Position numbers and translations under genes: made by a program. From Phormidium tenue FACHB-1050 (GTDB lineage: Bacteria > Cyanobacteriota > Cyanobacteriia > Pseudanabaenales > Pseudanabaenaceae): 64,000 nucleotides of DNA. The stretch lies in assembly GCF_014696925.1 (NCBI RefSeq), contig NZ_JACJQY010000019.1:29293-93292 (forward strand), read 5' to 3'. Under the pieces are notes generated by a model that ran no database searches, had not been told where the DNA came from, and saw nothing but the letters and a program-made list of their open reading frames with translations. Below, in pieces: positions 8,983-19,145 of the stretch; the stretch's first letter is position 1, and each line of letters opens with the position of its first letter.

Positions 8983-10528
8983 ATTTTGAAGTTGTTGGTA
9001 AGACTGCTACTGGTTTTGATATTGGTGCTTTAGCTTGGAGAAACTTGGTTTCTTTTACGGCTTGATTGGATAGGGAGAAGAGAGGATTGGATGCAATACC
9101 AGCGATCGCTGTAAAGATCAGCGTAAATACGAGCGCCGCTTGTAAAGGCTTCATACCCACCTGAGTCCATGTGATCGCAGGATAGTTCTTAATCGACTCA
9201 GACATTTCTTGAGGCTCCTTAACTACCATCATCTTGACAACGCGGATGTAGTAATAGAGAGAAACCACACTCATCACTAGAGCTAGTAGAACTAAGCCAT
9301 AGGCGTGAGCTTGCCAACCTGCCCAGAAAATGTAGAGCTTACCAAAGAAACCTGCGAGAGGAGGAATACCACCCAAAGATAAGAGGCAGACACTTAACGC
9401 AAGCGTTAATAAAGGATCTTTTTGGTATAAGCCACTGTATTCACTGATTTGGTCGGTTCCTGTGCGAGAAGCAAACAGGATCACACAGGCGAAAGCACCC
9501 ATGTTCATGAATAGATACAGGATCAAGTAAAAGATCATGCTGGCGTAACCAGCTTCGGAGTCGATCGCCATGCCGAGCATCACAAATCCTGCTTGACCGA
9601 TGGAGGAGTAAGCCAACATCCGCTTCATGCTCGTCTGCGCGATCGCCACCACATTACCCAAGACCATACTCAAAATGGTCAATACCACAAACACGTAATG
9701 CCATTGCAGCGAAGCCAGAGGAAACGCTGTAATCAAAAATCTGAGTGCAAGTCCAAAGCCAGCCACCTTAGAGCCAATCGACAAAAAGGCAACTACAGGC
9801 GTGGGGGAACCTTCATAAACGTCAGGTGTCCATTGGTGAAAAGGTACTGCCGAGAGCTTGAAGGAAACCCCTGCAATCACAAATACCATTGAGATGATTA
9901 GGGCTGTGTTGTTAACGGTGATCTTTGAGGCAATCGCCGCTAGTGAAGTTTCGCCGCCCGAAAGTCCGTAGAGCAAAGACATTCCATAAAGAAAAATCGC
10001 CGAGCTAGCTGCACCGACTAACAAATATTTGAGCGCCGCTTCATTGGAGCGCGGATCGCGTTTGGTATAACCCGACAGCAAGTAAGACGAAATACTCAGG
10101 GTTTCAAGGGAGACAAATACCATCACCATTTCGTCGGAGCCAGTGAGGAACATACCGCCGAGGGTCGCACTGAGCAAAATCACGAGATACTCGCCAACTA
10201 CCACACCTGACTGCTCTAGATAACGTACCGAAACGAGAATCGTAAATAGAGCCGATAGGGCAATAATGCCACGAAAAATAATGCTGAGTTTGTCACTATT
10301 AAAACTGCCCAAAAAGGCGATCGGATTTTCTAAGCCCGTCCATTGCCACACAAGAGCCGCAGTAGAAGCTGCTAAACCTGCGATCGCAATATAGGGTAGA
10401 ACATTTACCGACTTTCGCCCTGATGCAATCAGATCGACAATCAATACGAGTACCAATGTCCCAATGACAATTAGTTCTGGCAAGATCGCACCACTATTGA
10501 GCAGAGCATTGAGACTTGCTGTATCCAT
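8981..10528 (-). CDS. ndhB: NAD(P)H-quinone oxidoreductase subunit 2
   Basis: Multi-TM proton-pumping subunit with [32 protein letters not shown]. Confidence 0.95.
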   Translation of the reverse strand: MDTASLNALLNSGAILPELIVIGTLVLVLIVDLIASGRKSVNVLPYIAIAGLAASTAALVWQWTGLENPIAFLGSFNSDKLSIIFRGIIALSALFTILVSVRYLEQSGVVVGEYLVILLSATLGGMFLTGSDEMVMVFVSLETLSISSYLLSGYTKRDPRSNEAALKYLLVGAASSAIFLYGMSLLYGLSGGETSLAAIASKITVNNTALIISMVFVIAGVSFKLSAVPFHQWTPDVYEGSPTPVVAFLSIGSKVAGFGLALRFLITAFPLASLQWHYVFVVLTILSMVLGNVVAIAQTSMKRMLAYSSIGQAGFVMLGMAIDSEAGYASMIFYLILYLFMNMGAFACVILFASRTGTDQISEYSGLYQKDPLLTLALSVCLLSLGGIPPLAGFFGKLYIFWAGWQAHAYGLVLLALVMSVVSLYYYIRVVKMMVVKEPQEMSESIKNYPAITWTQVGMKPLQAALVFTLIFTAIAGIASNPLFSLSNQAVKETKFLQAKAPISKPVAVLPTTSK

Positions 10529-10817
10529 ACTTAATTCATGTGTTGTTGCTATGGCAATTGTATAGCAAAACTTGAGTCGCTCTAATTCCTTGTTCTCTTC
10601 TTCTTTTGTGACAAATACTTATAGAGATTTATCTAAGTACCTATGCAATAAATTACCAAAATCCGTAAGGTTTCGTCCCTGCGGGACGAAACCTTACGGG
10701 TTTTACAGAGTAAATAGATTTAAATCTATGATAATTATAAGAATAATAGACTTTACTCTATCAAGACTTAACTCTAATATATCAATAGCAACCAATCAAT
10801 CGTTTTTAAATATTTTC

Positions 10818-10841
10818 GCTAAATTATCTTGATAATTTAGC
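10818..10841. promoter_or_regulatory. Perfect 24-bp palindrome upstream of cmpA (candidate operator)
   Basis: GCTAAATTATC-TT-GATAATTTAGC, 11-bp perfect arms. Confidence 0.45.
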
Positions 10842-10866
10842 TTTTTAAATCACGATCCGTTGAGAT

Positions 10867-10895
10867 TGCATTGAAATGTGCAAATCAAATTTGCA
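10867..10895. promoter_or_regulatory. Overlapping LysR-type-like dyads upstream of cmpA
   Basis: TTGCA-N8-TGCAA (10867-10884) and TGCAAAT-CAA-ATTTGCA (10879-10895). Confidence 0.45.
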
Positions 10896-10981
10896 TATTA
10901 ACTTCAATCGCGATCGCAGCTTAATTTTTGCTGTCTTATTTTTTTGAAAAAACCTATTTATTATGTTTTAGGAGAGAAACT

Positions 10982-12328
10982 ATGTCTGGTTTCAATAACA
11001 ACTTTTCAAGGCGGCGCTTTTTAGCAACCGCAGGAGCTACCGCTCTCAGTTCAGTCTTACTTAAGGGATGTCTTGGTAACCCTCCAGAAGACACACCAAC
11101 GATTACATCATCACAGGCGGTCAAAATAAATCTGCCTCCTGAACAAGTTCCTGAAATTAACACAGCCAGACTTGGCTATTTGCCAATTGTTGAAGCTGCA
11201 CCATTAGTTATTGCTAAAGTGAAGGGCTTCTTTGCGAAGTATGGCATGGATAATGTGGAAATCTCTAAGCAAGCCAACTGGGGAGCCGCTAGAGATAATG
11301 TCAAAATTGGTTCCTCCGCAGGTGGAATTGATGGCGGTCAGTGGCAAATGCCCATGCCCTATTTAATTTCCGAAGGAATTATTACTGATAGCCTCAAAAT
11401 CCCAATGTATGTGCTGTTGCAGTTAAATACCCATGGCAATGCGATCGCGATCGCTGATAAGCACAAAAACAAAGGACTAACCCTCAAAATCGACAAAGCC
11501 AAGGATTTCTTTGAGAAAACTAAATCTGAAGGAGCGAAATTTAAAGCTGCTTACACTTTCCCTAAAGCCAATCAAGAATTTTGGATTCGTTACTGGTTAG
11601 CGGCTAATGGAGTCGATCCTGATACGGATGTCGAATTATTGACTGTACCTGCGGCGCAAACCGTAGCCAACATGAAAACTGGCTCAATGGATGCCTTCAG
11701 CACAGGCGACCCTTGGCCCTATCGCATCGTCAAAGAGAAGATCGGTTTCATTCCTGCACTGACTGCGGAAATTTGGAAGGGACATCCTGAAGAATATCTA
11801 GCGCTACGTGCGGATTGGGTCGATAAATATCCTAAAGCAACTAAGTCCTTGCTGAAGGCAATTATGGAAGCACAGCAATGGTGTGATAACTTCGACAATC
11901 GGAAAGAACTAGTGCAGATTGTTTCGGGGCAAAACTACTTTGGCGTTTCTCCTGAAATCCTTACAGACCCAATGATGGGCAAATATGACATGGGTGATGG
12001 GCGCGTGATTGACGATAAGACTATGGCTCCGCTCTATTGGAAAGATGCCAAGGGAAGTGTTTCCTATCCCTATCAAAGTCATGATCTTTGGTTCATTACA
12101 GAGAGTGTGCGCTGGGGCTTCTTACCAAAAGAGTCTTTAGCTACGGCTAAGGATTTGATTAAGAAGGTCAACCGTGAGGATCTATGGCGCGAGGCAGCTA
12201 AGGAAGCAGGTTTCCCTGATATTCCTACTAGCACTTCTCGCGGTATTGAGGAATTCTTTGATGGTACAAAGTTCGACCCCGAAAATCCTCAAGCCTATCT
12301 TGACAGCCTAAAGATCAAGAAGGCATAG
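10982..12328 (+). CDS. cmpA: Bicarbonate/nitrate ABC transporter substrate-binding protein, CmpA/NrtA family (CmpA favoured)
   Basis: Twin-Arg/lipobox N-terminus [22 protein letters not shown]; NrtA/CmpA fold throughout; porin in the operon and Glu at HPEE favour CmpA. Confidence 0.8.
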   Translation: MSGFNNNFSRRRFLATAGATALSSVLLKGCLGNPPEDTPTITSSQAVKINLPPEQVPEINTARLGYLPIVEAAPLVIAKVKGFFAKYGMDNVEISKQANWGAARDNVKIGSSAGGIDGGQWQMPMPYLISEGIITDSLKIPMYVLLQLNTHGNAIAIADKHKNKGLTLKIDKAKDFFEKTKSEGAKFKAAYTFPKANQEFWIRYWLAANGVDPDTDVELLTVPAAQTVANMKTGSMDAFSTGDPWPYRIVKEKIGFIPALTAEIWKGHPEEYLALRADWVDKYPKATKSLLKAIMEAQQWCDNFDNRKELVQIVSGQNYFGVSPEILTDPMMGKYDMGDGRVIDDKTMAPLYWKDAKGSVSYPYQSHDLWFITESVRWGFLPKESLATAKDLIKKVNREDLWREAAKEAGFPDIPTSTSRGIEEFFDGTKFDPENPQAYLDSLKIKKA

Positions 12329-12389
12329 GTCAAAAAATTCGGTCAGAAAATTTAAAAAACAAACAAGTATTGTGTGAGGAAAATTAATC

Positions 12390-14117
12390 TTGAAAATTCA
12401 TACCAGTCGTCTCGGATTGCTTCTACTAAGCTTGCCCCTAGCTTTAGGCTCGATATCTTTGTCAGCAGAGGCAAATCCTACTAGTTCTTCAAAAGTTGCA
12501 TCCACTGAAACTAAAACTACTATCCCCCAAGTTTCTAGCGAAACTCAACTTAAGGCGATCGCTACCGATCCTATCGCTCAGAATGTTACCTCTGTTTCTC
12601 AATTATCAGATGTGCGTCCTACGGATTGGGCTTTTACCGCCTTACAATCGCTAGTTGAGCGCTATGGCTGCATCGCAGGCTATCCCGATAGCACATTTCG
12701 CGGCAAACAAGCTACCTCACGGTATGAGTTTGCGGCTGGCTTAAATGCCTGTCTTGACAAGATCAATGAGATTATTTCGGCGGGCTTGGCTGACAAAGTT
12801 AGCAAAGAAGACCTCGCAACCTTGCAAAAGCTCCAAGAGGAATTTGCTGCGGAACTTGCAACTTTGAGAGGTCGGGTTGATGCCCTTGATGCGAAGACTG
12901 CCAAGCTTGAGGCTCAACAGTTCTCCACTACAACCAAACTAAGCGGTGAAGCAATTTTCAGCGTGTCAGGCGCAACAGGAGCAAATCCTAACAACAGTGG
13001 CACAAACACTAACATTGTTTTTAATAACCGTGTACGCCTAAATTTATTGACCAGTTTTTCTGGTAAGGACTTATTGATTACAGGCTTACAAGCTACCAAT
13101 ATCAACAGTCTAGCTGCACCTTTAGGCTATGCCGATCCCCTTGGCAGTTCTAGTAACGTGAAATTGGGATTTGAGAATCAATTCCTCAATTTCAATCCAT
13201 CTAACTCCAATACAGCAGCCGCAAACTCGGTCAATCTTTACAAGTTACTCTACATTTTCCCAGTTGCTGATAAGTTGACGATGTTTGCAGGTTCTAATGC
13301 GGAAGTTTCTGATGCTTTCCCAGCAATTAGCCCATTTGCTAGTGAAGGGCAAGGCTCTATCTCCCGCTTTGGTCAGGGTTTAAATGCTGCGACCCGTGTA
13401 TCTGGAGGGACATCTGGTACTGGGCTAGCCGCTGCCGTTGGTTTCATCTGGACTCCTTCCGATAAGGTTGATTTTCGAGCTTTATATGGAAGTGTTAACT
13501 CTGCGATTCCGACCAACAGTGCCACGAGTTTGCTTGGGGCGGGCTTCTTTGGCGGTAGTAGTGTTGCAGCTGCCCAATTAACCCTCAAACCCACTTCCAA
13601 TCTCGATATCGGACTCAACTATGCCAATAGCTATCACCAGATTAACATTTTGGGAACAGGTTTAGCTTCCGCAGACATTAATGCAATTAGTGGAGCAGGG
13701 ACAGCACTAACCGACCCAATCAAAATGAATTCTATCGGTTCAACTTTGACATGGCGGATTACTCCCAAGATTGCTTTTAATCTATCTGGCGCTTGGATTT
13801 TTGCCAACCTTACTAATAAGGATGCTTCCACCACCTTTACTAGTTGGATGACAGGATTCCATTTCAATGATGTCTTCAATGAAGGCAACACGGCTGGGCT
13901 TATCTTTGGACAGCCTCTAGCACGTAATGCTGTTGGTGGGCTTGCTAATCCCACTGGGATTACCACTAAACCCTATCACTTGGAAGGATATTTCAATTTC
14001 AAACTTTCTAAAAATATCAGCGTTACCCCAGGAGTGTTCTTTGTCTTTAACCCCGAAGGTATCAACAACGCACCTACCGCGACCGTTGGAGTAGTTCGTA
14101 CTACATTTACGTTCTAA
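12390..14117 (+). CDS. Iron uptake/carbohydrate porin, SLH + OprB type
   Basis: VSQLSDVRPTDWAFTALQSLVERYGCIAGYPDSTFRGKQATSRYEFAAGLNACLDKI SLH motif followed by a beta-barrel ending ...VVRTTFTF. Confidence 0.92.
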   Translation: MKIHTSRLGLLLLSLPLALGSISLSAEANPTSSSKVASTETKTTIPQVSSETQLKAIATDPIAQNVTSVSQLSDVRPTDWAFTALQSLVERYGCIAGYPDSTFRGKQATSRYEFAAGLNACLDKINEIISAGLADKVSKEDLATLQKLQEEFAAELATLRGRVDALDAKTAKLEAQQFSTTTKLSGEAIFSVSGATGANPNNSGTNTNIVFNNRVRLNLLTSFSGKDLLITGLQATNINSLAAPLGYADPLGSSSNVKLGFENQFLNFNPSNSNTAAANSVNLYKLLYIFPVADKLTMFAGSNAEVSDAFPAISPFASEGQGSISRFGQGLNAATRVSGGTSGTGLAAAVGFIWTPSDKVDFRALYGSVNSAIPTNSATSLLGAGFFGGSSVAAAQLTLKPTSNLDIGLNYANSYHQINILGTGLASADINAISGAGTALTDPIKMNSIGSTLTWRITPKIAFNLSGAWIFANLTNKDASTTFTSWMTGFHFNDVFNEGNTAGLIFGQPLARNAVGGLANPTGITTKPYHLEGYFNFKLSKNISVTPGVFFVFNPEGINNAPTATVGVVRTTFTF

Positions 14118-14201
14118 ATAACAGCTAAAAGAGCGAATAGTCAAAAGCGATTCGCTCTTATGAAAAAAACAATTTACTTGATTCTCTAGGATTAAAAAAT
14201 T

Positions 14202-15044
14202 ATGGCAGTAAGTGTTGGTAATCGTAATGGTAGCTTTGGGCGATCGCTCAGCAAATTTTGGCAAAAGAATGCTCAAAACTGGGCGCTCCCAATCATCGGA
14301 CTATTAGGATTTTTACTGGTTTGGCAAGTTCTCTCGGCTACTGGTTTACTAAAACTGCCTAGCCCATTCGACATTATTTATGAAAAAAACACTCGTAACC
14401 TGTTACTTTATCCCTTCTTCGATCGCGGTGGTACGGATAAAGGCTTGTTCTGGCAAACCCTCGCTAGTTTTGAGCGCGTTGCTAAGGGTTACTCACTGGC
14501 GGCGATCGTGGGTATTAGTGTCGGGATTCTGGTGGGGACTAATGCAGTTATTGATAAAGCCCTCGATCCATTGTTCCAATTTTTGCGAACAGTGCCACCC
14601 CTAGCATGGGTTCCCATTGCACTTGCCGCCTTACGTCAAAATGAACCCGCCGCCTTGTTCGTTATCTTTATTACTGCTGTATGGCCGATCTTGTTAAATA
14701 CAGCGGTTGGTGTGAAGCAAATTCCTCAAGACTATCGCAATGTTTCGCGAGTCCTACAACTCTCTAAGCAAAAGTATTTCTTCAAGATTTTGATTCCTTC
14801 GGCACTGCCCTATATCTTCACTGGTTTACGCATTTCCATCGGTCTCGCATGGCTTGCGATTATCGCTGCGGAAATCATCATGTCAGGTATTGTCGGTATC
14901 GGTTTCTTCATCTGGAACTCCTATACCAATGACAAGGTGGGTGAAGTAATTTTGGCTCTAGTTTACATTGGTGCTGTGGGCTTGATTCTCGATCGCGCCG
15001 TTGCATGGCTTCAAAATGTGATCTTGCCTGAAGAACAGAAGTAA
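14202..15044 (+). CDS. cmpB: CmpB/NrtB-type ABC transporter permease
   Basis: FFDRGGTDKGLFWQTLASFERVAKGYSLAAIVGISVGILVG...; Ssu/Nrt permease family, in operon with the other components. Confidence 0.85.
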   Translation: MAVSVGNRNGSFGRSLSKFWQKNAQNWALPIIGLLGFLLVWQVLSATGLLKLPSPFDIIYEKNTRNLLLYPFFDRGGTDKGLFWQTLASFERVAKGYSLAAIVGISVGILVGTNAVIDKALDPLFQFLRTVPPLAWVPIALAALRQNEPAALFVIFITAVWPILLNTAVGVKQIPQDYRNVSRVLQLSKQKYFFKILIPSALPYIFTGLRISIGLAWLAIIAAEIIMSGIVGIGFFIWNSYTNDKVGEVILALVYIGAVGLILDRAVAWLQNVILPEEQK

Positions 15045-15048
15045 ATTG

Positions 15049-15156
15049 CCCTCACCCCCCAGCCCCCTCTCCCATTAAGGGAGAGGGGGAGAAAGAGAAA
15101 ATGTAATCTTTTCCTGTTCCCCTCTCCCCCATTGGGAGAGGGGCTAGGGGTGAGGG
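15049..15156. repeat. Imperfect inverted repeat in the cmpB-cmpC spacer
   Basis: CCCTCACCCCCCAGCCCCCTCTCCCA...TGGGAGAGGGGCTAGGGGTGAGGG. Confidence 0.9.
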
Positions 15157-15194
15157 TCTTAGAGATTTGAATGTAATAAAAGGAGAATTTTAAA

Positions 15195-17192
15195 ATGCAG
15201 GATTTTGTTTTAGTTGATCAGGTAGAGAGAACATTTCCCTTGGGCGGCGGCAAAGAATATATCGCCCTTAAAGGAATTGACCTCCAAATAAGAAAAGGCG
15301 AATTTATTTCTCTGATTGGTCACTCTGGTTGTGGCAAGTCCACCTTGCTCAATATGATTGCAGGTTTAGACTTACCTACGGGCGGCGTAGTGATGCTCGA
15401 AGATGAGCGTGTAACTCGCCCAGGGCCAGATCGCATGGTGGTATTCCAAAACTATTCGCTGTTGCCTTGGCTATCGGTACGGGAAAATGTGGCTCTGGCA
15501 GTTGATGAAGTTCTTTCCCATCTGCCAAAGGGCGAACGTCATGATCTGGTGGAACGTTATGTGAATATGGTCGGGCTTGCCCATGCGATCGATAAGCCAC
15601 CCACGCAGCTATCGGGTGGGATGCGTCAACGGGTTGCGATCGCCAGAGCGCTAGCCGTCCGTCCCAAACTCTTGCTCCTTGATGAACCCTTTGGAGCCTT
15701 GGATGCCCTGACTCGCGGCAATTTGCAAGAAAAGCTGATGCAGATCTGTAACGAAGATCAGATCACAGCGGTAATGGTTACACACGATGTCGATGAGGCA
15801 GTATTACTAAGCGATCGCATTGTAATGTTGACCAATGGACCCGCCTCAAAAATCGGTAACATTTTGGAGGTGGATATTCCTCGTCCTCGTCAACGCATGG
15901 AAGCGGTTAATCACCCTAGTTACTACAGCCTCCGCAGTGAAATTATTTACTTCTTAAATCAGCAAAAGCGCGTCAAGAAATTGAATGCTCGCAAGGTGAC
16001 AACGGTTGCCCGTCATGGCTTAGAAAAAGTCAATTTAGAGATCGGATTCGTTCCCTTAACCGCCTGTGCGCCGATCGCAGTTGCAAAAGAGAAAGGCTTC
16101 TTTGAGAAGCATGGTCTTGATGAAGTATCTCTCGTTCGCGAAACCAGTTGGCGCGGTATTGTCGATGGCATTGCAGGCGGCTATCTTGATGCAGCGCAAA
16201 TGCCTTCAGGTTTGCCAATGTGGATGACGCTAGGCGGCAACGGTGCTTGTAAGCCCATTGTTACGGCTCTAACTATGACCCGCAACGGTAACGCCATTAC
16301 CCTAGACAAGCATTTCTACGATCGCGGCATTCATACCCTCGCGGATTTCAAAGCGATGTTGCAAAATACTCGCGATCGCACTCACCGCATGGGCGTAGTC
16401 CATCCCTCATCGATGCACAATTTGCTGCTCCGTTATTGGCTAGCGGCTGGCGGTATCGACCCCGATCTCGATGTGGAACTCAAAACCATTCCTCCTGCTC
16501 AAATGGTAGTTGACCTCAAAGCAGGCAGTATCGATGGTTTCTGTGTTGGTGAGCCTTGGAACTTCCGTGCCGCCATGGAAAATATCGGCTTTACGGTTGC
16601 TACGGATTTAGAAATCTGGCAAGGACACCCTGGCAAGGTTCTCGGTGTACGGGAAGATTGGGCTAATGCCTATCCGAATACGCATATTGCCCTCGTCAAA
16701 GCATTACTAGAAGCCTGTATGTATTGCGCCGACCAAAATAATTCCGAAGAGATCCGTCAAATTCTCTCCCGTCGCGCCTACGTCAGCACTAATGTTAATT
16801 ACATTCATTTAGGTAACCCTGATGATGTCACCTGTGCGATCGACACTCCCATGCGCGAACCTGCTCACCACCAGTTCTATGGGGCTGGGGTCAATCGTCC
16901 GAGCCGTTCTGAGCATCTCTGGCACATTACCCAGATGGCACGTTGGGGCGATGTTCCCTTCCCACGCAACTGGGTGGAAGTATTAGAGAAAACCTGTCGC
17001 GTCGGCGTATTCAGTACTGCTGCCCGTGAGTTGGGTCTAACAGACATCACCTACAGCCGCAATGCGATTCAACTCTTTGATGATATTCCCTTTAATGCTG
17101 AAGATCCCATTGGCTATCTCAACCATCTAGACATTAAACGAAATATCACGATGGCAGAAATTGCCATGGAATCAATGCGAATGGTTGCTTAG
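15195..17192 (+). CDS. cmpC: CmpC/NrtC-type ATP-binding protein fused to a substrate-binding domain
   Basis: Walker A GHSGCGKSTLLN, signature LSGGMRQRVAIARAL, then C-terminal CmpA/NrtA-like domain (LEKVNLEIGFVPLTACAPIAVAKEKGFFEKHGL). Confidence 0.9.
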   Translation: MQDFVLVDQVERTFPLGGGKEYIALKGIDLQIRKGEFISLIGHSGCGKSTLLNMIAGLDLPTGGVVMLEDERVTRPGPDRMVVFQNYSLLPWLSVRENVALAVDEVLSHLPKGERHDLVERYVNMVGLAHAIDKPPTQLSGGMRQRVAIARALAVRPKLLLLDEPFGALDALTRGNLQEKLMQICNEDQITAVMVTHDVDEAVLLSDRIVMLTNGPASKIGNILEVDIPRPRQRMEAVNHPSYYSLRSEIIYFLNQQKRVKKLNARKVTTVARHGLEKVNLEIGFVPLTACAPIAVAKEKGFFEKHGLDEVSLVRETSWRGIVDGIAGGYLDAAQMPSGLPMWMTLGGNGACKPIVTALTMTRNGNAITLDKHFYDRGIHTLADFKAMLQNTRDRTHRMGVVHPSSMHNLLLRYWLAAGGIDPDLDVELKTIPPAQMVVDLKAGSIDGFCVGEPWNFRAAMENIGFTVATDLEIWQGHPGKVLGVREDWANAYPNTHIALVKALLEACMYCADQNNSEEIRQILSRRAYVSTNVNYIHLGNPDDVTCAIDTPMREPAHHQFYGAGVNRPSRSEHLWHITQMARWGDVPFPRNWVEVLEKTCRVGVFSTAARELGLTDITYSRNAIQLFDDIPFNAEDPIGYLNHLDIKRNITMAEIAMESMRMVA

Positions 17193-17218
17193 CTTCCTTC
17201 TTTAGCAAAAATTCTACT

Positions 17219-17302
17219 TGATCCCCCTCAATCCCCCTTGTAAAGGGAAGAAGAAAATAAATTGATTCTCCCCCCTTTACAAGGGGGGCTGGGGGGATCT
17301 CA
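17219..17302. repeat. Inverted repeat in the cmpC-cmpD spacer
   Basis: TTGATCCCCCTCAATCCCCCTTGTAAAGGG...CCCTTTACAAGGGGGGCTGGGGGGATCTCAA. Confidence 0.9.
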
Positions 17303-17346
17303 ACCCTTACTTTCATAACCAATTTTTCAAAGAGATCAAAAAGAAC

Positions 17347-18183
17347 ATGACCCAAACCATTTTTGAAAGTACAAACCAAATCGCCCAAATTCCACCTCAA
17401 GAAGCATTCCTACGAATCGAAAATGTTTCCAAAATCTATCCCACGCCAAAAGGTGAATATGTTGTTCTTAAGGATGTCAATCTACATATTCAAGAAGGTG
17501 AATTTATTTGTTTAATTGGTCACTCTGGCTGTGGTAAATCTACTCTCTTAAACATGGTCGGCGGCTTCTCAAAGCCTTCCATTGGTGAAGTAACAGTCAA
17601 TGGCAAACTGATCACCAAACCAGGTCCCGATCGCATGGTGGTATTTCAAGGTTATGCGCTCTTGCCTTGGCTAACGGTGTATGAAAATGTCATGCTTGCC
17701 GTTGACTCGGTTAACCCCAACATGTCGAAAGGCGAAAAAAATGATATCGTCCGCCATCATTTGGCAATGGTGGGATTAAGTGAAGCCGCCGAGAAAAAGC
17801 CCACTCAAATTTCGGGGGGGATGAAGCAGCGCGTATCGATCGCTAGAGCTTTAGCAATCCGTCCTGAAGTATTGATTCTTGATGAACCCTTTGGCGCTTT
17901 GGATGCGATTACCAAAGAGGAACTGCAAGAGGAACTATTACAAATCTGGACAGAGCATCGCTGTACCGTATTAATGATTACCCACGATATCGATGAGGCT
18001 CTATTCCTAGCCGATCGCTTAGTGATGATGACCAATGGTCCTGCCGCTAATATTGGTGAAATCATGACCATCCCTTTCCCCCGTCCTCGTGATCGCGCCC
18101 AAATCATGGAAGATCCTTTATATTATGATCTTAGAAATACAGCTTTAGATTTTCTGTATAACCGTTTTGCCCATGATGAGTGA
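17347..18183 (+). CDS. cmpD: CmpD/NrtD-type ATP-binding protein
   Basis: GHSGCGKSTLLNMVGGF... ISGGMKQRVSIARALAIRPEVLILDEPFGALD. Confidence 0.9.
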   Translation: MTQTIFESTNQIAQIPPQEAFLRIENVSKIYPTPKGEYVVLKDVNLHIQEGEFICLIGHSGCGKSTLLNMVGGFSKPSIGEVTVNGKLITKPGPDRMVVFQGYALLPWLTVYENVMLAVDSVNPNMSKGEKNDIVRHHLAMVGLSEAAEKKPTQISGGMKQRVSIARALAIRPEVLILDEPFGALDAITKEELQEELLQIWTEHRCTVLMITHDIDEALFLADRLVMMTNGPAANIGEIMTIPFPRPRDRAQIMEDPLYYDLRNTALDFLYNRFAHDE

Positions 18184-19078
18184 TGCCCTCACGCCTAGCC
18201 CCTCTCCCTATGGGAGAGGGGAACCAGATAACAGAATAAGCTTTCGCGATCGCCTAGCGGTAATTGCGACCATGCATCGTAAGGAATTAGCGATCGCACC
18301 AATCTTACAAACATCTTTGGGCGTAAGAGTTACCGTACCTCAAAATTTTGATAGCGACTTGTTCGGTACATTTACCCGCGATATTGATCGCCCTGCCAAT
18401 CAAATTGAAACCGCGAAGATTAAGGCGGAGAAAGCTTTAGAACTAATTGATGCTGACTTAGCGATCGCCAGTGAAGGCAGCTTTTTCCCGCATCCGATGC
18501 TAGGTATTCCCTTCAATCGCGAACTTGTTTTATTGCTAGATAAACAGCATAACTTCACAGTTTATGGTGAAGCCCTCTCATCTGATACCAACTTTCGCCA
18601 TCAAAAGATTTCCAGCTATGAGCAAGCCTATGATTTTGCGCTCAAAGTTGGCTTTCCAGACCATGCAGTTGTCTTAATTCCAGATACTCATACTTCAGCA
18701 AAGGAATCAATTTATAAAGGAATTACTTCTGAAGACATGCTGAAGGAAGCAGTAAATGAGTTATTGAAAAAATCGCTACAAATCCACATAGAAACTGACA
18801 TGCGAGCGCTATATAATCCCACTCGAATGAAAAATATTACCAAAGCTACTGAAGATTTAGTACGCAAATTACAGCAACTCTGTCCCAATTGTAATTTTGT
18901 GAATTTCGATATAGTAGATCGAATTAAGGGATTGCCCTGTGAGCTTTGCGGATTGCCTACAAAATCCACCCGCGCCAATGTCTATCGTTGCGATCGCTGT
19001 CTATTTCAGCAAGAGATTCTATTCCCAGATCAAGTTCAATTTGCAGATCCGATGTACTGCTCTTATTGCAATCCTTAG
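18167..19078 (+). CDS. DUF6671-like protein with C-terminal zinc-ribbon-like Cys clusters
   Basis: FRDRLAVIATMHRKELAIAPIL...; CPNCNF...CELCGL...CDRC...CSYC. Overlaps cmpD by 17 nt with the track start, which reads through a repeat. Confidence 0.65.
   Translation: MPMMSDALTPSPSPYGRGEPDNRISFRDRLAVIATMHRKELAIAPILQTSLGVRVTVPQNFDSDLFGTFTRDIDRPANQIETAKIKAEKALELIDADLAIASEGSFFPHPMLGIPFNRELVLLLDKQHNFTVYGEALSSDTNFRHQKISSYEQAYDFALKVGFPDHAVVLIPDTHTSAKESIYKGITSEDMLKEAVNELLKKSLQIHIETDMRALYNPTRMKNITKATEDLVRKLQQLCPNCNFVNFDIVDRIKGLPCELCGLPTKSTRANVYRCDRCLFQQEILFPDQVQFADPMYCSYCNP
18989..19078 (+). repeat. Direct repeat copy 1 (3' end of the DUF6671-like gene)
   Basis: 90 bp, 85/90 identical to 20485..20574 by manual alignment. 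Confidence 0.95.
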
Positions 19079-19145
19079 GAGCACAAACGAAATAAACCCC
19101 TATGACTCGGTGGGCTTAGCCTGCCAAGTCATATTTGGGGTTGGT

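Noticed and set aside
9593-9892. Plus-strand ORF antisense to ndhB
   Set aside because: Fully contained in a confident conserved gene on the other strand.
10572-10832. Plus-strand ORF between ndhB and cmpA
   Set aside because: Runs through a hairpin and AT-rich promoter DNA; no recognisable domain.
10982-18183. Calling the transporter a nitrate (nrtABCD) operon outright
   Set aside because: No nirA/narB nearby, a porin in the operon and Glu in place of the recalled NrtA Lys favour the bicarbonate type; left as CmpA/NrtA family with cmp preferred.
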